A stretch of DNA of 64,000 nt, taken from the NCBI GenBank assembly GCA_946800325.1, contig OX326960.1:54334855-54398854 (forward strand), in the 5' to 3' direction. The number at the start of each line of letters is the position of its first letter. Position 1 is the first letter of the stretch. Positions 53,339 to 64,000 of this stretch are shown here, in pieces. The notes below the pieces were generated by a model. The model was given only the letters and a program-made list of their open reading frames with translations. It had not been told where the DNA came from and searched no databases. Source of the DNA: Luzula sylvatica. Its lineage: Eukaryota > Streptophyta > Magnoliopsida > Poales > Juncaceae. The position numbers were made by a program, and so were the translations under genes.

Positions 53339-56300
53339 AGTTCAATGTTAATGAAAACTTCCGATGTTATCTTTTGTAAGATTTGGAGATTTGAATTCGA
53401 AAACTGGTTTTGGATAAACTAAATCTCAAATCTTGATATGTTCATTCATTGAGTATTCTTAAAGAAATTAAAGGATACCATTTATTAAATCCCAATGAGA
53501 ATTAGATTTTCATAGTTCCAAGAGATACCTTCTTAGAGGAGGACTTAATGTGCATAAGTTTGAAACTTAATGTCACTTATATCTATGAAGGCTAGTGGGA
53601 GATGAATCGATCTCGAAAGGTTCGAGACTCGAATGGAACATTGAACCGATGAATATGATTGGAATTTCATCAAAAGTTGATGAATCCAAGTCAAAATCAC
53701 AAAGCGATTTTATTGATCAATTTAGACACGTCACAAATCGATAAATTGTGAATTTATCAAAGAATGTGACAAACGAATCGATCTCATACATGATGAGTCG
53801 ATGGACTAAATGATGCTATAAAGGATAAAAATTTCACATGGCATAGTGCCATGGAATTCATGATTCAATCCATGCATGTCATCAAGTTTAGAACTTGGTT
53901 TAAACATTCTTTAGGGTATGACCCATAGGATGTAAGTGAGTTTTCAAAGTGAAAGCTAACGTGGATTGGAATATGTATACTTACAAAGCAAGAATATTTA
54001 TGAGATTCGAAAATTCATGATATGATCATGAAGAAACGGTTTCACAAATAATCACGCTTTATTCATTAGGATTATATTTGTCATTTTACATAGTATGACT
54101 ATGATTTTTTGACAAATGGATGACAAGACCGTATTCCTTGATAGGAAATATTAAAGGGTGTGTATGTGACACAACCTAATGGTTTTATCGATCAAAAGAA
54201 TCCAAGAAAAGTATACAAATTTCAACGATCCATATGATGGATTGAAGAATAATTCATGAAATCGGAATCTTATTCTGATAAAATTATAATTAGTTATAAT
54301 ATTATCAAGAACAAAAGAAAAACTTTGTGTAGATGTGAAGGTTAGTGGGAGCCACATACATTTCTTATATTAAAATATATGAACGCTATATTATTCGTAG
54401 GAAACGATTGTCGTTTCGCTATGAAAATTCAGACGAGATAACTTATGAGATAAGCATAAAAATCTATAAGATAGCTTTAAAATTCCTCAATCTGAATCGA
54501 AGTATGTACATCGACAAAACATTGAAAATGGTTTTCAGTACATAAATCCAAGATCGGATTTCTTCCAAATGTCGAATGGCGAAGTTTTTCTGAGGATCGA
54601 TGTACGACATCGAGTTAAAGAAAAGTAGAAAATTGGATATTTTATGTTTCGACAATAGAATATTCCAAATACGCCATGATATGTACTAATCTTTAAATAT
54701 TGTTCATATTAAGTGTCGTAATTATCAATCGAATCCAAAGAATATTTCGTTTCGAATACTTTATATGGTTGGATCGAACGAAAACAATTTAATATGGTTG
54801 TATAATGGTTATACTTTGCATACGCATAATAGTTATGCAACATTTAAAACCCGGATTCGTATTGAAATTAATAAACAATATCCTTTTAGAAAGGATTAAT
54901 ATTATATTTCTCATATAAAATGGTGAAGAAAATATATCGGTGATAAAAGTTATACCGATAGCATTTCTCCAAACATGCAACACATTTACGAAATGTGTAC
55001 ATATTTTGCTTAAAGAAAAATGAAGTTGTATGAAAGAGTTTCACAACAACTAAAAATGAAAATTCTACGATGGAATTTGATTTCAATGCGGCTTGCGAAG
55101 CCGAAATGGAAACGTTATGGATCAAGGTGTTGATCATACTTGATATTGTCCCAAGTAATAGGATTCTTTGGTTATCTATTTCGATGGTCGAAATAGCATA
55201 AAACAAAAGAAACTAAAATAACATAACCACTCCAAACTTATATTTAAATAGGTATTGGATACCTAACAAAAATTGACACTAACAGGAGCGTAGCGGAACC
55301 GTTTACAAAAACTGCTCTCTTCTTAGTTAAGCATGAATGTCATGCGAAGACTATAGGTATAGAGATACCTAGAGGAGGAATAGATTTGAGGTATAGTTAT
55401 CTAATACCGATAGTCATCGCAGATTATAATCCTAGCAGAGATTATAGGTGTAAACGCTGCATCAAACAATACTTACTCTATATTAGTGCATTTCAAAAAT
55501 TTTAAATTTTAATTGCATTTATACTTATATGAAAACTTGTGCGTGGTTGTGTAATATGATTACACGAACCTTGATTTATGACTTGTGTGAGCGTCTCCGT
55601 GATACGTGATCATGTTAAGTAAAACCGTCACATTTCAAAAGTTATATTTCAAAAACGTCCCTAGTCATGATTAGGATACTTATGTGATAAGTATATCTAT
55701 TATAAGATAATAGACTAACATGTACACTAGCATATTCGCCGAGGAGATGATTATGTTTTACTAATCATAGGACAAAGAGTTTGTCAAATCGGGAATATGG
55801 ATATGCATTAGGTTATGCATATTGTGACTTGACCAAAAGTGCGATACCATGACATGGTTTAGTCATTGTAGATGGAATCGTAAGAAAGGGGTCTTAGTTC
55901 TTCACACTTGAGATGATCATGGATCAATTTTCGTGCGTAACATGATGCTTAGATATAATCTTCCACTATCTGTAACAGGATGGTCATGGGATTATGATCG
56001 GGTATTATCTGAAACACGGAATTTGATGTGAATCATCAAGATAGAAATTGTTCCTTTCGAGAGAAAGAGATATCCCTTAGGCCTATCGATGAATTGATCA
56101 ACGAAATCTCTGGCCAGAGTCAATGATATTAATTGTTAATATCGATTGTATTTGTTGATTCAATTCGGTATCGAAACAATAAGTTTAGTCAATCAAATTA
56201 TAAGGATGACTATCACCATGCCTTTTGATTGACGGATATCGTGAACAAGAGAACTAAACACCACCGTTCGAGATGGGTATAAATGATCACAATCATTTTC

Positions 56301-56506
56301 GTTTTCAACGTGGGAAAGCTATGATGGATTTCTTCCTAGATCCCTCTCATTAGCCCGTGAGCTTAGGCATAAGTTCACTACCATTGCTTGATACGAACCT
56401 ACGCGGTCACACATAGAGCTGTCTTATTTCGGGCTTAAATTTCAATCTCTGAGGTTATGTGTACATGAGATGTACACTAGTACTTTCTTTAGTTGGATCT
56501 TGAACT

Positions 56507-56517
56507 GAGTGGGAGAC
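56507..56517 (+). other. Polypurine tract, copy 2
   Basis: GAGTGGGAGAC adjoins the LTR. Confidence 0.88.
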
Positions 56518-57480
56518 TGAAGGAAATACAGTTACAGATCAACTAGTTGAATGTACAAATGAGTGTAGACAAACATACGTGTTCGTCGGAACGATTGGAT
56601 GCATAATAAGATTATGCAAATCTGGCAGAAATTACATGGTGCGTCATGACGCACCATATTGTGCATCATGACGCACAGTAGAGTAATTCTGAGAAAAGCC
56701 AATCTGTGAGTATACCGTCACGACGCACCAAGTTGTGCGACATGACGGTGGTGCGTCATGACGGACGTTATCCTGCGTCATGACGGTACACTGTATAACG
56801 GCTATATCCAAGTAAATGTGACTTGTGCGTCATGACGCACCATATCGTGCGTCATGACGGACAGTGATCCGAATTCTGGATTAGCAGTTTTTGATACTCA
56901 TTAATACTCATTAATTCAGAGATTGATTATATAATCTCTGTAACCTCTCTCTCTCTCTTCTTCCTTCTGATGCTGCAGCCAGTAATCTAGATCTAGAGAA
57001 GAGAGAAAAACTTGTTGGACAAGTTGGAGAAAAGGGATTAAAGATTTGAGCAAGCTTGCGGGAATTTTAGGGGAATTCGCCGCAACCGAGAGATGTTAGC
57101 TCGAGGTGGATACGAGTAGAGAGATCTAAGTTAAGATCTTCGACTGTGATCAATCGAGAGCAAGGACGAGCAAGGTCGGAGACGAACCGGATAAATTCCG
57201 GTTGTATACGACAAATTGGAGCTTCGCATTAGGTGTCGAATCGCGCGGGCGTGGGACGTGCGTGTCGCCGGAATCGAAGCAAGCAGCAGCTAATAGAGTC
57301 AACCCGTCTCCGTGATCAATTTCACGCGGTATGATTCTCTATGAATTAAGAGTTAATTTCATAGGTTAGATGCATTTCATGATTCGTACTTTCGAGTCGT
57401 TGACGTGGTCCTCGGGATCGGGTCGGACCGGGCCTCACAATCCGCTGCGCGGGGCTCGGTAGTGACGCCGATACCCAACA
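56518..57480 (+). repeat. Family A 3' LTR of copy 2
   Basis: 963 bp, ending ATACCCAACA at 57480. It shares rare variants with the copy 1 5' LTR (GTGCATCATGACGCAC, TGTGCGACATGACGG, GAGAAAAGCC) that its own 5' partner lacks. Confidence 0.92.
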
Positions 57481-58998
57481 ACTGTTACTGTTATAACTCT
57501 TTATAACCAACACGTACTCCACACCATTATTGATAAAATAAAATCCTGAATTCTTTCGCAAAGTATTCAAGGATAAACTTCACCGCTATCAATACAAATC
57601 CCGATGGATTTAAATATACATTCACAATAGTTAGTCTCATGTAATCGAATTACATTCAAACTCATGTGATTCCCATGGATTTTATTGACGGTGAATTAGA
57701 CGCTTTATTTGTACGACGGATAGCCACATACATATCATGACAGATATAATAGATCCTCACATCAAATGTAAAGCATCATATTATTACTTTTCGCGCTGCT
57801 TGATGTCTCACCTCGAACCGTTGAAAATTTCTGCCATTCGACATTTCGATTTAACTCTGATAAGGAGTTATATGTCGAAATATGTGCTATAATATAGAAC
57901 GAACAACTTCTTAGACCTATCCTATAGATCTTCACGATTAATTCATAAACGGTCTCGCCTAAATTCTTTGTCGTTACAAAAAATATAATGCGGCTCCCAC
58001 TAACCTTCATGTGTACACAAAGTTTCCATTCGTTCCGACAATGTTATAACTCTTTATAACTTCGTCAAAACGAATATTTCATTTTCGAGAATCTTTCTCT
58101 AATCTATCATATGGATCATTAAAGCGTGCATATCTTATTCCCGATTCTTATGAATCGACAAAACCATAAGGTTGCGTCAAGTACACATCCTTTAATAAAA
58201 TTTCTGTTAAGAAATTCGATTTTGACATCCATTTTGCCACAGCACATTTGTTAAAATATGCGACTATGGCAAACAGAATTTCGAGAATGTGCAAGTTTGG
58301 CAACATGCGAAAAACGTTTCTTCGTAGTTCAACTACGAATTACTTGAAACTCTTCGCTACGAGCCTGGCTTATGCGTATTCCAATCCGTGTCGGTTCTCA
58401 TCTTGAAAACCCATTGAAATTTCACGGGACTAACCCGAAAAATAATGAAATCAAGTTCTAAACTTGATAATTTACACGGATCGAATCTCAGATTTCATGA
58501 CATCATGTCATGTGGAATCAACTTTTCATAGCATCCTTGTAGGATATCGAATCATCATATGATTTCGATCTATCATCATTAGCCACGATAAATCCGTATT
58601 TACCTGCTTATGATATAGCCTACTTGATCTACGAAAAATTCATTTGTGTGTTCGACTTACGTTCATCAGCTCTTGATGAAGTCATGTCAACTTTTATCGG
58701 TACAATTTCAGATTTGGGAATGAGTTTAACCGAAACAAATTTCGAAATATACTCACATCCTCAAATCTGTACAAATGACAACATTGGAATCATTCCGATC
58801 CATATCTCATATGGCGTCTTTTGTACCGATTAGAAGATTTATGGTTCATATCTTATATGATATCATTCATTAGTGCCGCTGTCTCAAGGGCGTATCCCCA
58901 AAACATTTTTGGGAGATCCGTTTGACTTATCATTTATTGAACCATGTCCTATATGCGTTCATTTCCTCTTTTCGGACACATCTCAATGTTCCGAATAA
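57481..58998 (-). mobile_element. Copia family B, minus strand: eroded pol fragment
   Basis: Minus-strand homology to the intact pol runs from RNase H (57500 compares with 31270) through RT (57940-58020 compares with 31670-31810) and the linker to integrase (58868-58940 compares with 32868-32940), ending near CCGAA at 58998. Frames are broken throughout. Its start follows on from the break at 25893 with only about 30 bp missing, so both are probably one element split by the family A cluster. Its right part is also inverted relative to 62946-64000. Confidence 0.8.
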
Positions 58999-59004
58999 AG
59001 GTAA

Positions 59005-60015
59005 TGAAGGAAATACAGTTTCAGGATCAACCGTAAAAGTGTACACAAGGATAAACGAATGTAAGCGTACATTCGTGGTCATATCTTTCAGTAGGAAAAT
59101 CCAATTTGAATGGTTCAAATTGGGTTAGATAGATAATAAGATTATCTACAACCTTCATATAGAAATATATTTAATATGAACGAAGTATTAGTGTCGTTTA
59201 TATGAAATACCGAAAGGGTGCAACAGTTTGACATACAGTTAGTAAAACAGTCATAACTTTTGCATACGAACTCCAATTGGGCCGGGCCAAATTGGGTCGT
59301 GTAGATAATACGATTATCTACAAGTTTCGTGTTGGTTGATTTTCTGTCAGAGGAATTTAATAATTTCGTATGGACAGAATACTGGACAGATACATGCAAC
59401 TTTTTGTGTGAAAGAGTGTATATTGGATATACATGTCTTTTGGCCCATCCTAATCCTATGTGATATAAATAGGATAATTCTCTCTCATCTCAATGGTTCA
59501 TTCAGTTAATTAATTCAGAATATTTCAGAGAATTGTAAGACAACTTTCCAGAGAGAGAAATGGTGTAAAGAGAGAGAAACCGTGAAAAGGTATTTTCCGG
59601 TATAGAGAATCAAACAATCAAGCAAGTACGCCGGTGCATCGTCTAGGCAGTTGCACCCGTGACGGACGTCTTACGAGTCAAGGTGGATACACGTAGAGGA
59701 GTCATGATTGGGGCTCTTTAGGTTGTGATCGATTCGAACGAGTAATTACTGTCGGAGACGAAATCGAGTGAATCGGCGACGTTAACGAACGGTGAAAGAC
59801 GCGTGGTGTGGGACGCGCGGATTGTCACCAACGTGACACGGAAAAGAAGAATAGCAATCATCCATTCGTGTGCAATCAATTTTGCACTGGTATGAATCTA
59901 ATCTTCTTATTTGCATCGTACCCGTCGAAGTCATGGCGTGATCTCGGGAATCGGGGAACCGGACCGGGCCTACATATCCGCTGCGCGGGCCTGGGGCCGG
60001 GTAGAATCCCCAACA
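59005..60015 (+). repeat. Family B 5' LTR
   Basis: TGAAGG...CCCAACA, followed by one base and the primer site. It is homologous to the solo LTR at 3492-4484. Two AGATAATNNGATTATCT dyads lie at 59131-59147 and 59303-59319. Confidence 0.93.
59464..59471 (+). promoter_or_regulatory. TATA box of the family B LTR
   Basis: TATAAATA in TGATATAAATAGG, followed by a CTCTCTC run about 15 bp on. It is conserved in the solo LTR. Confidence 0.55.
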
Positions 60016-60016
60016 G

Positions 60017-60028
60017 TGGTATCAGAGC
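60017..60028 (+). other. Primer-binding site (initiator Met tRNA)
   Basis: TGGTATCAGAGC lies one base after the LTR. Confidence 0.92.
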
Positions 60029-60279
60029 GATCGCCATCGATTCGAGGGTCGAATCATAGTCGTATATTAGATATACGCACGGGTTATCAAAGTTCGTACC
60101 CGTTTGCATGATGTTACATATAGAGAAAGTCAAATTCCGTTAAAATCACAAGTGGAATTCGTTAGAGATCGATCAAAAGTTGATTGAGAGTTTCTAGGAA
60201 TGATTGTGAAAAAGTTTCATGATTTATCGTTTTGGAAACGAGCGAAAACGGACGAAACCGCAAAATCTACAGAAAATTA

Positions 60280-60840
60280 GAATACGAAACAGTGAGTAAA
60301 ACTAAGATAATTTTCAGTGAGAAACTCCAAATTGATTGGATCAAATTGGCGTAGTTAGATAATGAGATTATCTATGACTTTGATACAGAAAGTTTTTTCA
60401 TTTGAACGAATTATCAGTGTCGTTTTTATGGAATACTGAAAGGGTGCGACTGTTTGACATACAGAGACTAAAACGTCCGTATATGTCGCATCGAAACTCC
60501 AATTGAGTCCAATCCAATTGGGTTAGTTTGATAATAAGATTATCTAGAACTTTCGTTCACGTTCAAAGTCGGTTGAAATAATTTAATATTTTTGTTTCAA
60601 CATAATACTGAAAAGATGTCTGTAGTTTTCTGGTTGAAAAGGTGTGTATTGGATATACTTACCTTTTCGTTTGTTCGTATTTTACTAAAACAGGTATAAC
60701 TTTCAGTAGGAAATTCCGATTTGAATGGTTCAAATTGTGTTAGTTAGATAATGAGATTATCTAGAACTTTCATGTTGTAATATATTTCATTTGAGCGAAG
60801 TATTAATGTCGTTCTAATGAAATACCGAAAGGGTGCAGAA
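60280..60840 (+). repeat. U3-like repeats in the family B leader
   Basis: A block with AGATAATGAGATTATCT, then GAACG-TATCAGTGTCG, then ATACYGAAAGGGTGC occurs at about 60328-60480 and 60710-60840. It resembles LTR positions about 59094-59245. The dyad recurs at 60357-60373, 60530-60544 and 60746-60762. Confidence 0.8.
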
Positions 60841-60857
60841 AAACAGTTTTTCTGCCG

Positions 60858-60965
60858 ACCCGGGGGGCAGTTTTTGGCACTCCGGACGCGTCCCGGGCGA
60901 GGTTTTCTCGCGCCCGTTGGGCCCCTGCGTTACAACGGATGGGGCAGTCCGTTATAACGGATCCC
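60858..60965 (+). other. GC-rich block in the family B leader
   Basis: Bases from CGACCCGGGGGGC to GGATCCCC are strikingly GC-rich against AT-rich flanks. They include AACGGA / TCCGTT arms around TGGGGCAG. No coding frame. Confidence 0.6.
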
Positions 60966-61252
60966 CTTCTGAATGCTAATTTTGTTTTCGCGATAACTTT
61001 GGCTACGAAGCTCGGAATTTTGAGTTCTTTATATCGATACGATCGGCATCAATCATTCTAGCATGTTAGATAATTAATTATTTAAAATAATTAGTCTCCC
61101 TAATTAAATCATATGCATTAAAAATCTTGTGATAGTGATATAATATGATTATGTCACGAATAAAGAAACATGAATGTCATGATCCCTCATAATATTTAAG
61201 TCATGAAAATTCCTTCCATATTCACAACCACTATGTTCGGTACTACGTCTCA

Positions 61253-61278
61253 CATGGGTTAAGGCCAAAACCGACATG
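61253..61278 (+). other. Constant-loop motif, family B site 1 (short stem)
   Basis: GGTTAAGGCCAAAACCGA is flanked by CATG / CATG, only a 4-bp stem. Confidence 0.55.
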
Positions 61279-61322
61279 GGTTATTGTAGTCATCGACGGG
61301 GGTGGTAAGCGTTAAATAGGGA

Positions 61323-61356
61323 CTGATAAGGGTTAAGGCCAAAGCCGACTTATTAG
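61323..61356 (+). other. Constant-loop stem-loop, family B site 2
   Basis: Arms CTGATAAG / CTTATTAG (eight pairs with one G-U) flank the 18-nt loop GGTTAAGGCCAAAGCCGA. Confidence 0.75.
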
Positions 61357-61406
61357 TAGTTTGTTTGAACGATACGTTGAGTATGGTTGTGATTTAACCG
61401 TTCAAG

Positions 61407-61441
61407 CCAGTAAGGGTTAAGGCCAAAGCCGACTTGATTGG
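61407..61441 (+). other. Constant-loop stem-loop, family B site 3
   Basis: Arms CCAGTAAG / CTTGATTGG (pairing at AAG/CTT and CCA/TGG with an internal mismatch) flank GGTTAAGGCCAAAGCCGA. The same place in family A is the loopless CCAATCCGATTGG. Confidence 0.7.
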
Positions 61442-62059
61442 AAGTTCGGGGCATAGATAGGATGCACACACGGAAATGGGATTGTATATGATATTATCCA
61501 TCACCGAAATCCTATAAAGGTTCAAGAGTCGCATATGATGCGATTGGATATAATCCTACCTAAATAGCGAGATCCCACCCGTCTGCCAAAGCAACTTGTG
61601 GGAGGATCGTGAAATATGGGTCTTGAGTGTTATGGACTTGGAGTCCCGTATCGGTATGAGGGTTATCGATTCGATAAAATAACACTATCATATAATTATC
61701 ATATAAGCATATATATTAAGTACGCACGGTTAGGAGTTTAATCTTCATCATCCGTTTAGAATTATGTTTTCATGCAACACCAAATATATCGATGAGATCG
61801 ATATTATATATGGCTTTTGGGCCGGAATTACCATGATTAACCTTGATAGTCAAAGAATAGTTCTTAGACTTAAAGGAACGTGTTGGACACGGAAAATGGT
61901 AGATTCGTGGCTCGAGGCTTTGGGTTTAGAGAAAACCGGGTTCGATACACTTTAAGAAGGAATCGAACAATATTACGTGCCTTACGGTGGCATGTATAGA
62001 CGCAAATTTCTCAAAATTGTTTTGAGAATTTGGGTGTATATGAAAATAAAACACAATGC

Positions 62060-62450
62060 TCATGAAATAGTTTCAAGAGCTAGAGCGCGTTGAATAGTTC
62101 AATGCGGCTCAAAGAGTTGGTTAATTTTGAGATGCCTCATGGGTCTTTGATTAACACTCGTGTGTTGTTGGTACGAGATTTGATCTTCGTGACCGAATAT
62201 CATATGCATTCGATAGATAAGTCGATCCCTGAATTGCATGAGATGCGATTTAAAATTGAATTGGAGATGCTCGGAGTATCCGAGGAATCCAATGTATATA
62301 GATGCGTGGATGTCCTTGTAATTCAAAGGAGGGATCGAAAGAAATGTATGTCTAAGGGTATTTTGGGAAAATATTTTCCAAACAGAAAGTTCGGACAAGG
62401 AGTTGTCCAAACTAATGACTCAAAGAACGGTGAAATCCGAGGAGGATAAA
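62060..62450 (+). pseudogene. Degenerate gag of the family B copy
   Basis: Pieces such as LKELVNFEMPHGSLINTRVL and YHMHSIDKSIPELHEM align with the intact Gag (LKELVNCKMPNGSSVSTHVL, YHMHSMNKTIPELHGM). About 50 residues between them are deleted. The linker to the zinc knuckle is eroded. Confidence 0.8.
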
Positions 62451-64000
62451 ACCTAGAAGTTGATTGCTTCTTTTGGCATTGCCGTCTTGGCCATATAAAC
62501 GAGATACGTGTATCTAGATTCCATATGATGGATTGCTAGAATCATTCGAATTAGATTCGATTGATTAATGCGATACTTATTTATTAGGCAAGATGACAAA
62601 AGGCATCATTCTCCAAAGATTGGAGAAAGATTCAACGAATTATTGGAAATTACATTAAGATGTAAATGTTCCGATAAGTTCGGAGGCAAGAGGAGGCTAT
62701 CAGTATTTTGTTACGTTTATGGACGGTTAAAGTAGATATGAAAATATCTATTTAATGCGTACCGAAACGGAGATTTTGAAAGGTTCATAGAGTTTCAAAA
62801 CGAAATACGAAATCAACTAAGCAAGAAAATCAAAGCTTTTCGATAGGATCGAGAAGGCGAGTATTTGAGCTAAACTTTACGATAGGATCGAAGAGGCGAT
62901 ATTTGAGTTATAAATATTGATTATCATTCATGATTGTTAAATCGTTTCACGATTATTTTCATTTCGGAACATTGAGATGTGTCCGAAAAGAGGAATTGAA
63001 CGCATGTTGGCCATGGTTCGATAAATGATAAGTCAAACGGATCTCCCAAAAATGTTTTGGGGATATGCCCTTGAGACAACGGCACTAATGAATGGTTGCA
63101 TATATGATATGGACCATAAACCTTCTAATCGGTACAAAAGACACCATATGAGATATGGATCGGAATGGTTCCAAAGTTGTCATTTATACAGATTTGAGGA
63201 TGTGAGTATATTTCGAAATTTGTTTCGATTAAACTCAATCCCAAATCTAAAAATTGTTCGTTTATGATGTATCCTTAAAGAAACTAAAGGGTATTAGTTC
63301 TAACGTCCCGACGAAAATAAGATTTTCGTGGCTCGAAGAGATCGCTTCTTGGAGGAGGACATAATGCGCACAAGTTTGGAACTTGATGTCATTTATCTCT
63401 ACGCGGGCTAGTGGGAGTAGAATAAATCTTGAAAGAGTTCGAGATCTGAAAAAATGAACATTGAGCCGATGAAAGTTGACACGACTTCATCAAGAGTTGA
63501 TGAATACGAGTCGAACACACAAAGGACTTTTTTGTAGATCAAGTAGGCTATATCATAAGCCGATAAATACGGATTTGTCGTGGCTAATGATAATAGATCG
63601 AAATCATACGATGATTAGATATTCTACAAGGATGCTATGAAAAGTAAAGATTCCATATGGCAAGATGCCATGAAATCTGAGATTCGATCCGTGTAAATTA
63701 TCAAATTTAGAACTTGATTTCATTACTTTCCGGGTTAGACCCGTGAAATGTCAATGGGTTTTCAAGATGAGAACCGACACGGATATGAATACGCATATAT
63801 CTAAAGCGAGGCTTGTAGCGAAGAGTTTTATGCAATTCATAGTGAGACTATGAAGAAACGTTTTCGCATGTTGCCATGCTTTCACATTCTCGAAATTCTG
63901 CTTATCATGGTCGCATATTATGACTATGTGATGTGGCAAAATGGATGTCAAAACCGAATTTCTTGACAGAAATTTTATGAAAGGGTGTGTACTTGACACA

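Larger units (their letters stand above)
49929..57480 (+). mobile_element. Full-length defective copia, family A, copy 2
   Basis: It has a 5' LTR (49929-50888), primer site (50890-50901), leader, eroded internal region, polypurine tract (56507-56517) and 3' LTR (56518-57480); 7552 bp. It starts four bases (GTAC) after copy 1 in the same orientation. The first 2.2 kb of internal sequence match copy 1 closely (offset about 7769), then diverge after about 53070. It lacks the gag patch and keeps the RT segment KTVFLDRKY...GFID in eroded form near 54120-54230. No target duplication is visible (49924-49928 AGTAC versus 57481-57485 ACTGT). Confidence 0.88.
59005..64000 (+). mobile_element. Copia family B, plus strand: 5' LTR and eroded internal region (runs off the window)
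   Basis: A 1011-bp 5' LTR (59005-60015), primer site (60017-60028) and long leader are followed by degenerate gag (about 61960-62450), zinc-knuckle linker and integrase (about 62680-63070), integrase/RT linker and RT up to the window end. The layout parallels the defective family A copies, and the two families share leader blocks (CCTTCCAT...TTCACAACC, GTTCGGGGCATAG, AAGTACGCACGGTTAG). No open pol frame exists, so this copy is also defective. The 3' end lies outside. Confidence 0.85.

Noticed and set aside
42152..57485. Target duplications around the two tandem family A copies
   Set aside because: The flanks ATAAC, GTAC(T) and ACTGT do not match in any pairing, so no duplication is claimed.
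1..64000. tRNA, rRNA or other structured RNA genes
   Set aside because: I found no cloverleaf with B-box sequence and no rRNA segments; only tRNA-complementary primer sites are present.

Overview
This is nuclear DNA of a flowering plant, probably a eudicot. It is AT-rich and dominated by transposable elements of plant type: Ty1/copia retrotransposons with an initiator-Met tRNA primer site, a plant L1-type LINE ending in a zf-RVT domain, PIF/Harbinger elements carrying a Myb/SANT-like ORF1, and hAT elements with 8-bp target duplications. I see only one plausible free-standing cellular gene, a small membrane protein at 6713-7150. Nothing looks bacterial, organellar or viral.

Left third (1-23.6 kb), a nested transposon neighbourhood. 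A solo LTR (3492-4484) has a perfect 5-bp duplication. It is followed by a hAT MITE built of GACCCGAA arrays (4783-5377), a probable second MITE (5981-6446) and the small gene. A hAT element (8576-15939) with a broken transposase has been entered by a 5.8-kb LINE (9940-15711). The 5' part of that LINE encodes an intronless universal stress protein domain fused in frame to the LINE ORF1, and this segment lies inside the LINE's target duplications. A PIF/Harbinger element with only ORF1 (16370-20145) is itself interrupted by a hAT element (17755-19176). A second ORF1-only Harbinger lies at 21068-23430.

Right two thirds (23.6-64 kb), a cluster of two related copia families. Family B forms the outer shell: a minus-strand copy at 23641-25893 that seems to resume at 57481-58998, and a plus-strand copy from 59005 to the window end. 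Inside it is family A: a plus-strand 3' half (25936-30240), a minus-strand copy with an intact 1324-aa Gag-Pol (30282-37252), a minus-strand 3' half (37411-42125), and two full-length plus-strand copies with no usable ORF (42157-49924 and 49929-57480). The last two look like non-autonomous passengers of the intact copy, because LTR, primer site and leader are shared almost to the gag start codon while the coding part is eroded. Several copies meet head-to-head with short filler DNA, and two 4,715-bp segments form a nearly perfect inverted repeat.

The most unusual signals are in the copia leaders. One is a family of stem-loops in which a constant 19-nt loop (GGCCAAAGTC core) sits on different, mutually compensating stems. 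The other is a dense array of CGTCATGACG palindromes shared by LTR and leader. Together they suggest a structured leader RNA, possibly a packaging or dimerisation signal shared by the autonomous and defective copies, and a promoter rich in TGACG (as-1-like) sites. Both functions are inference.
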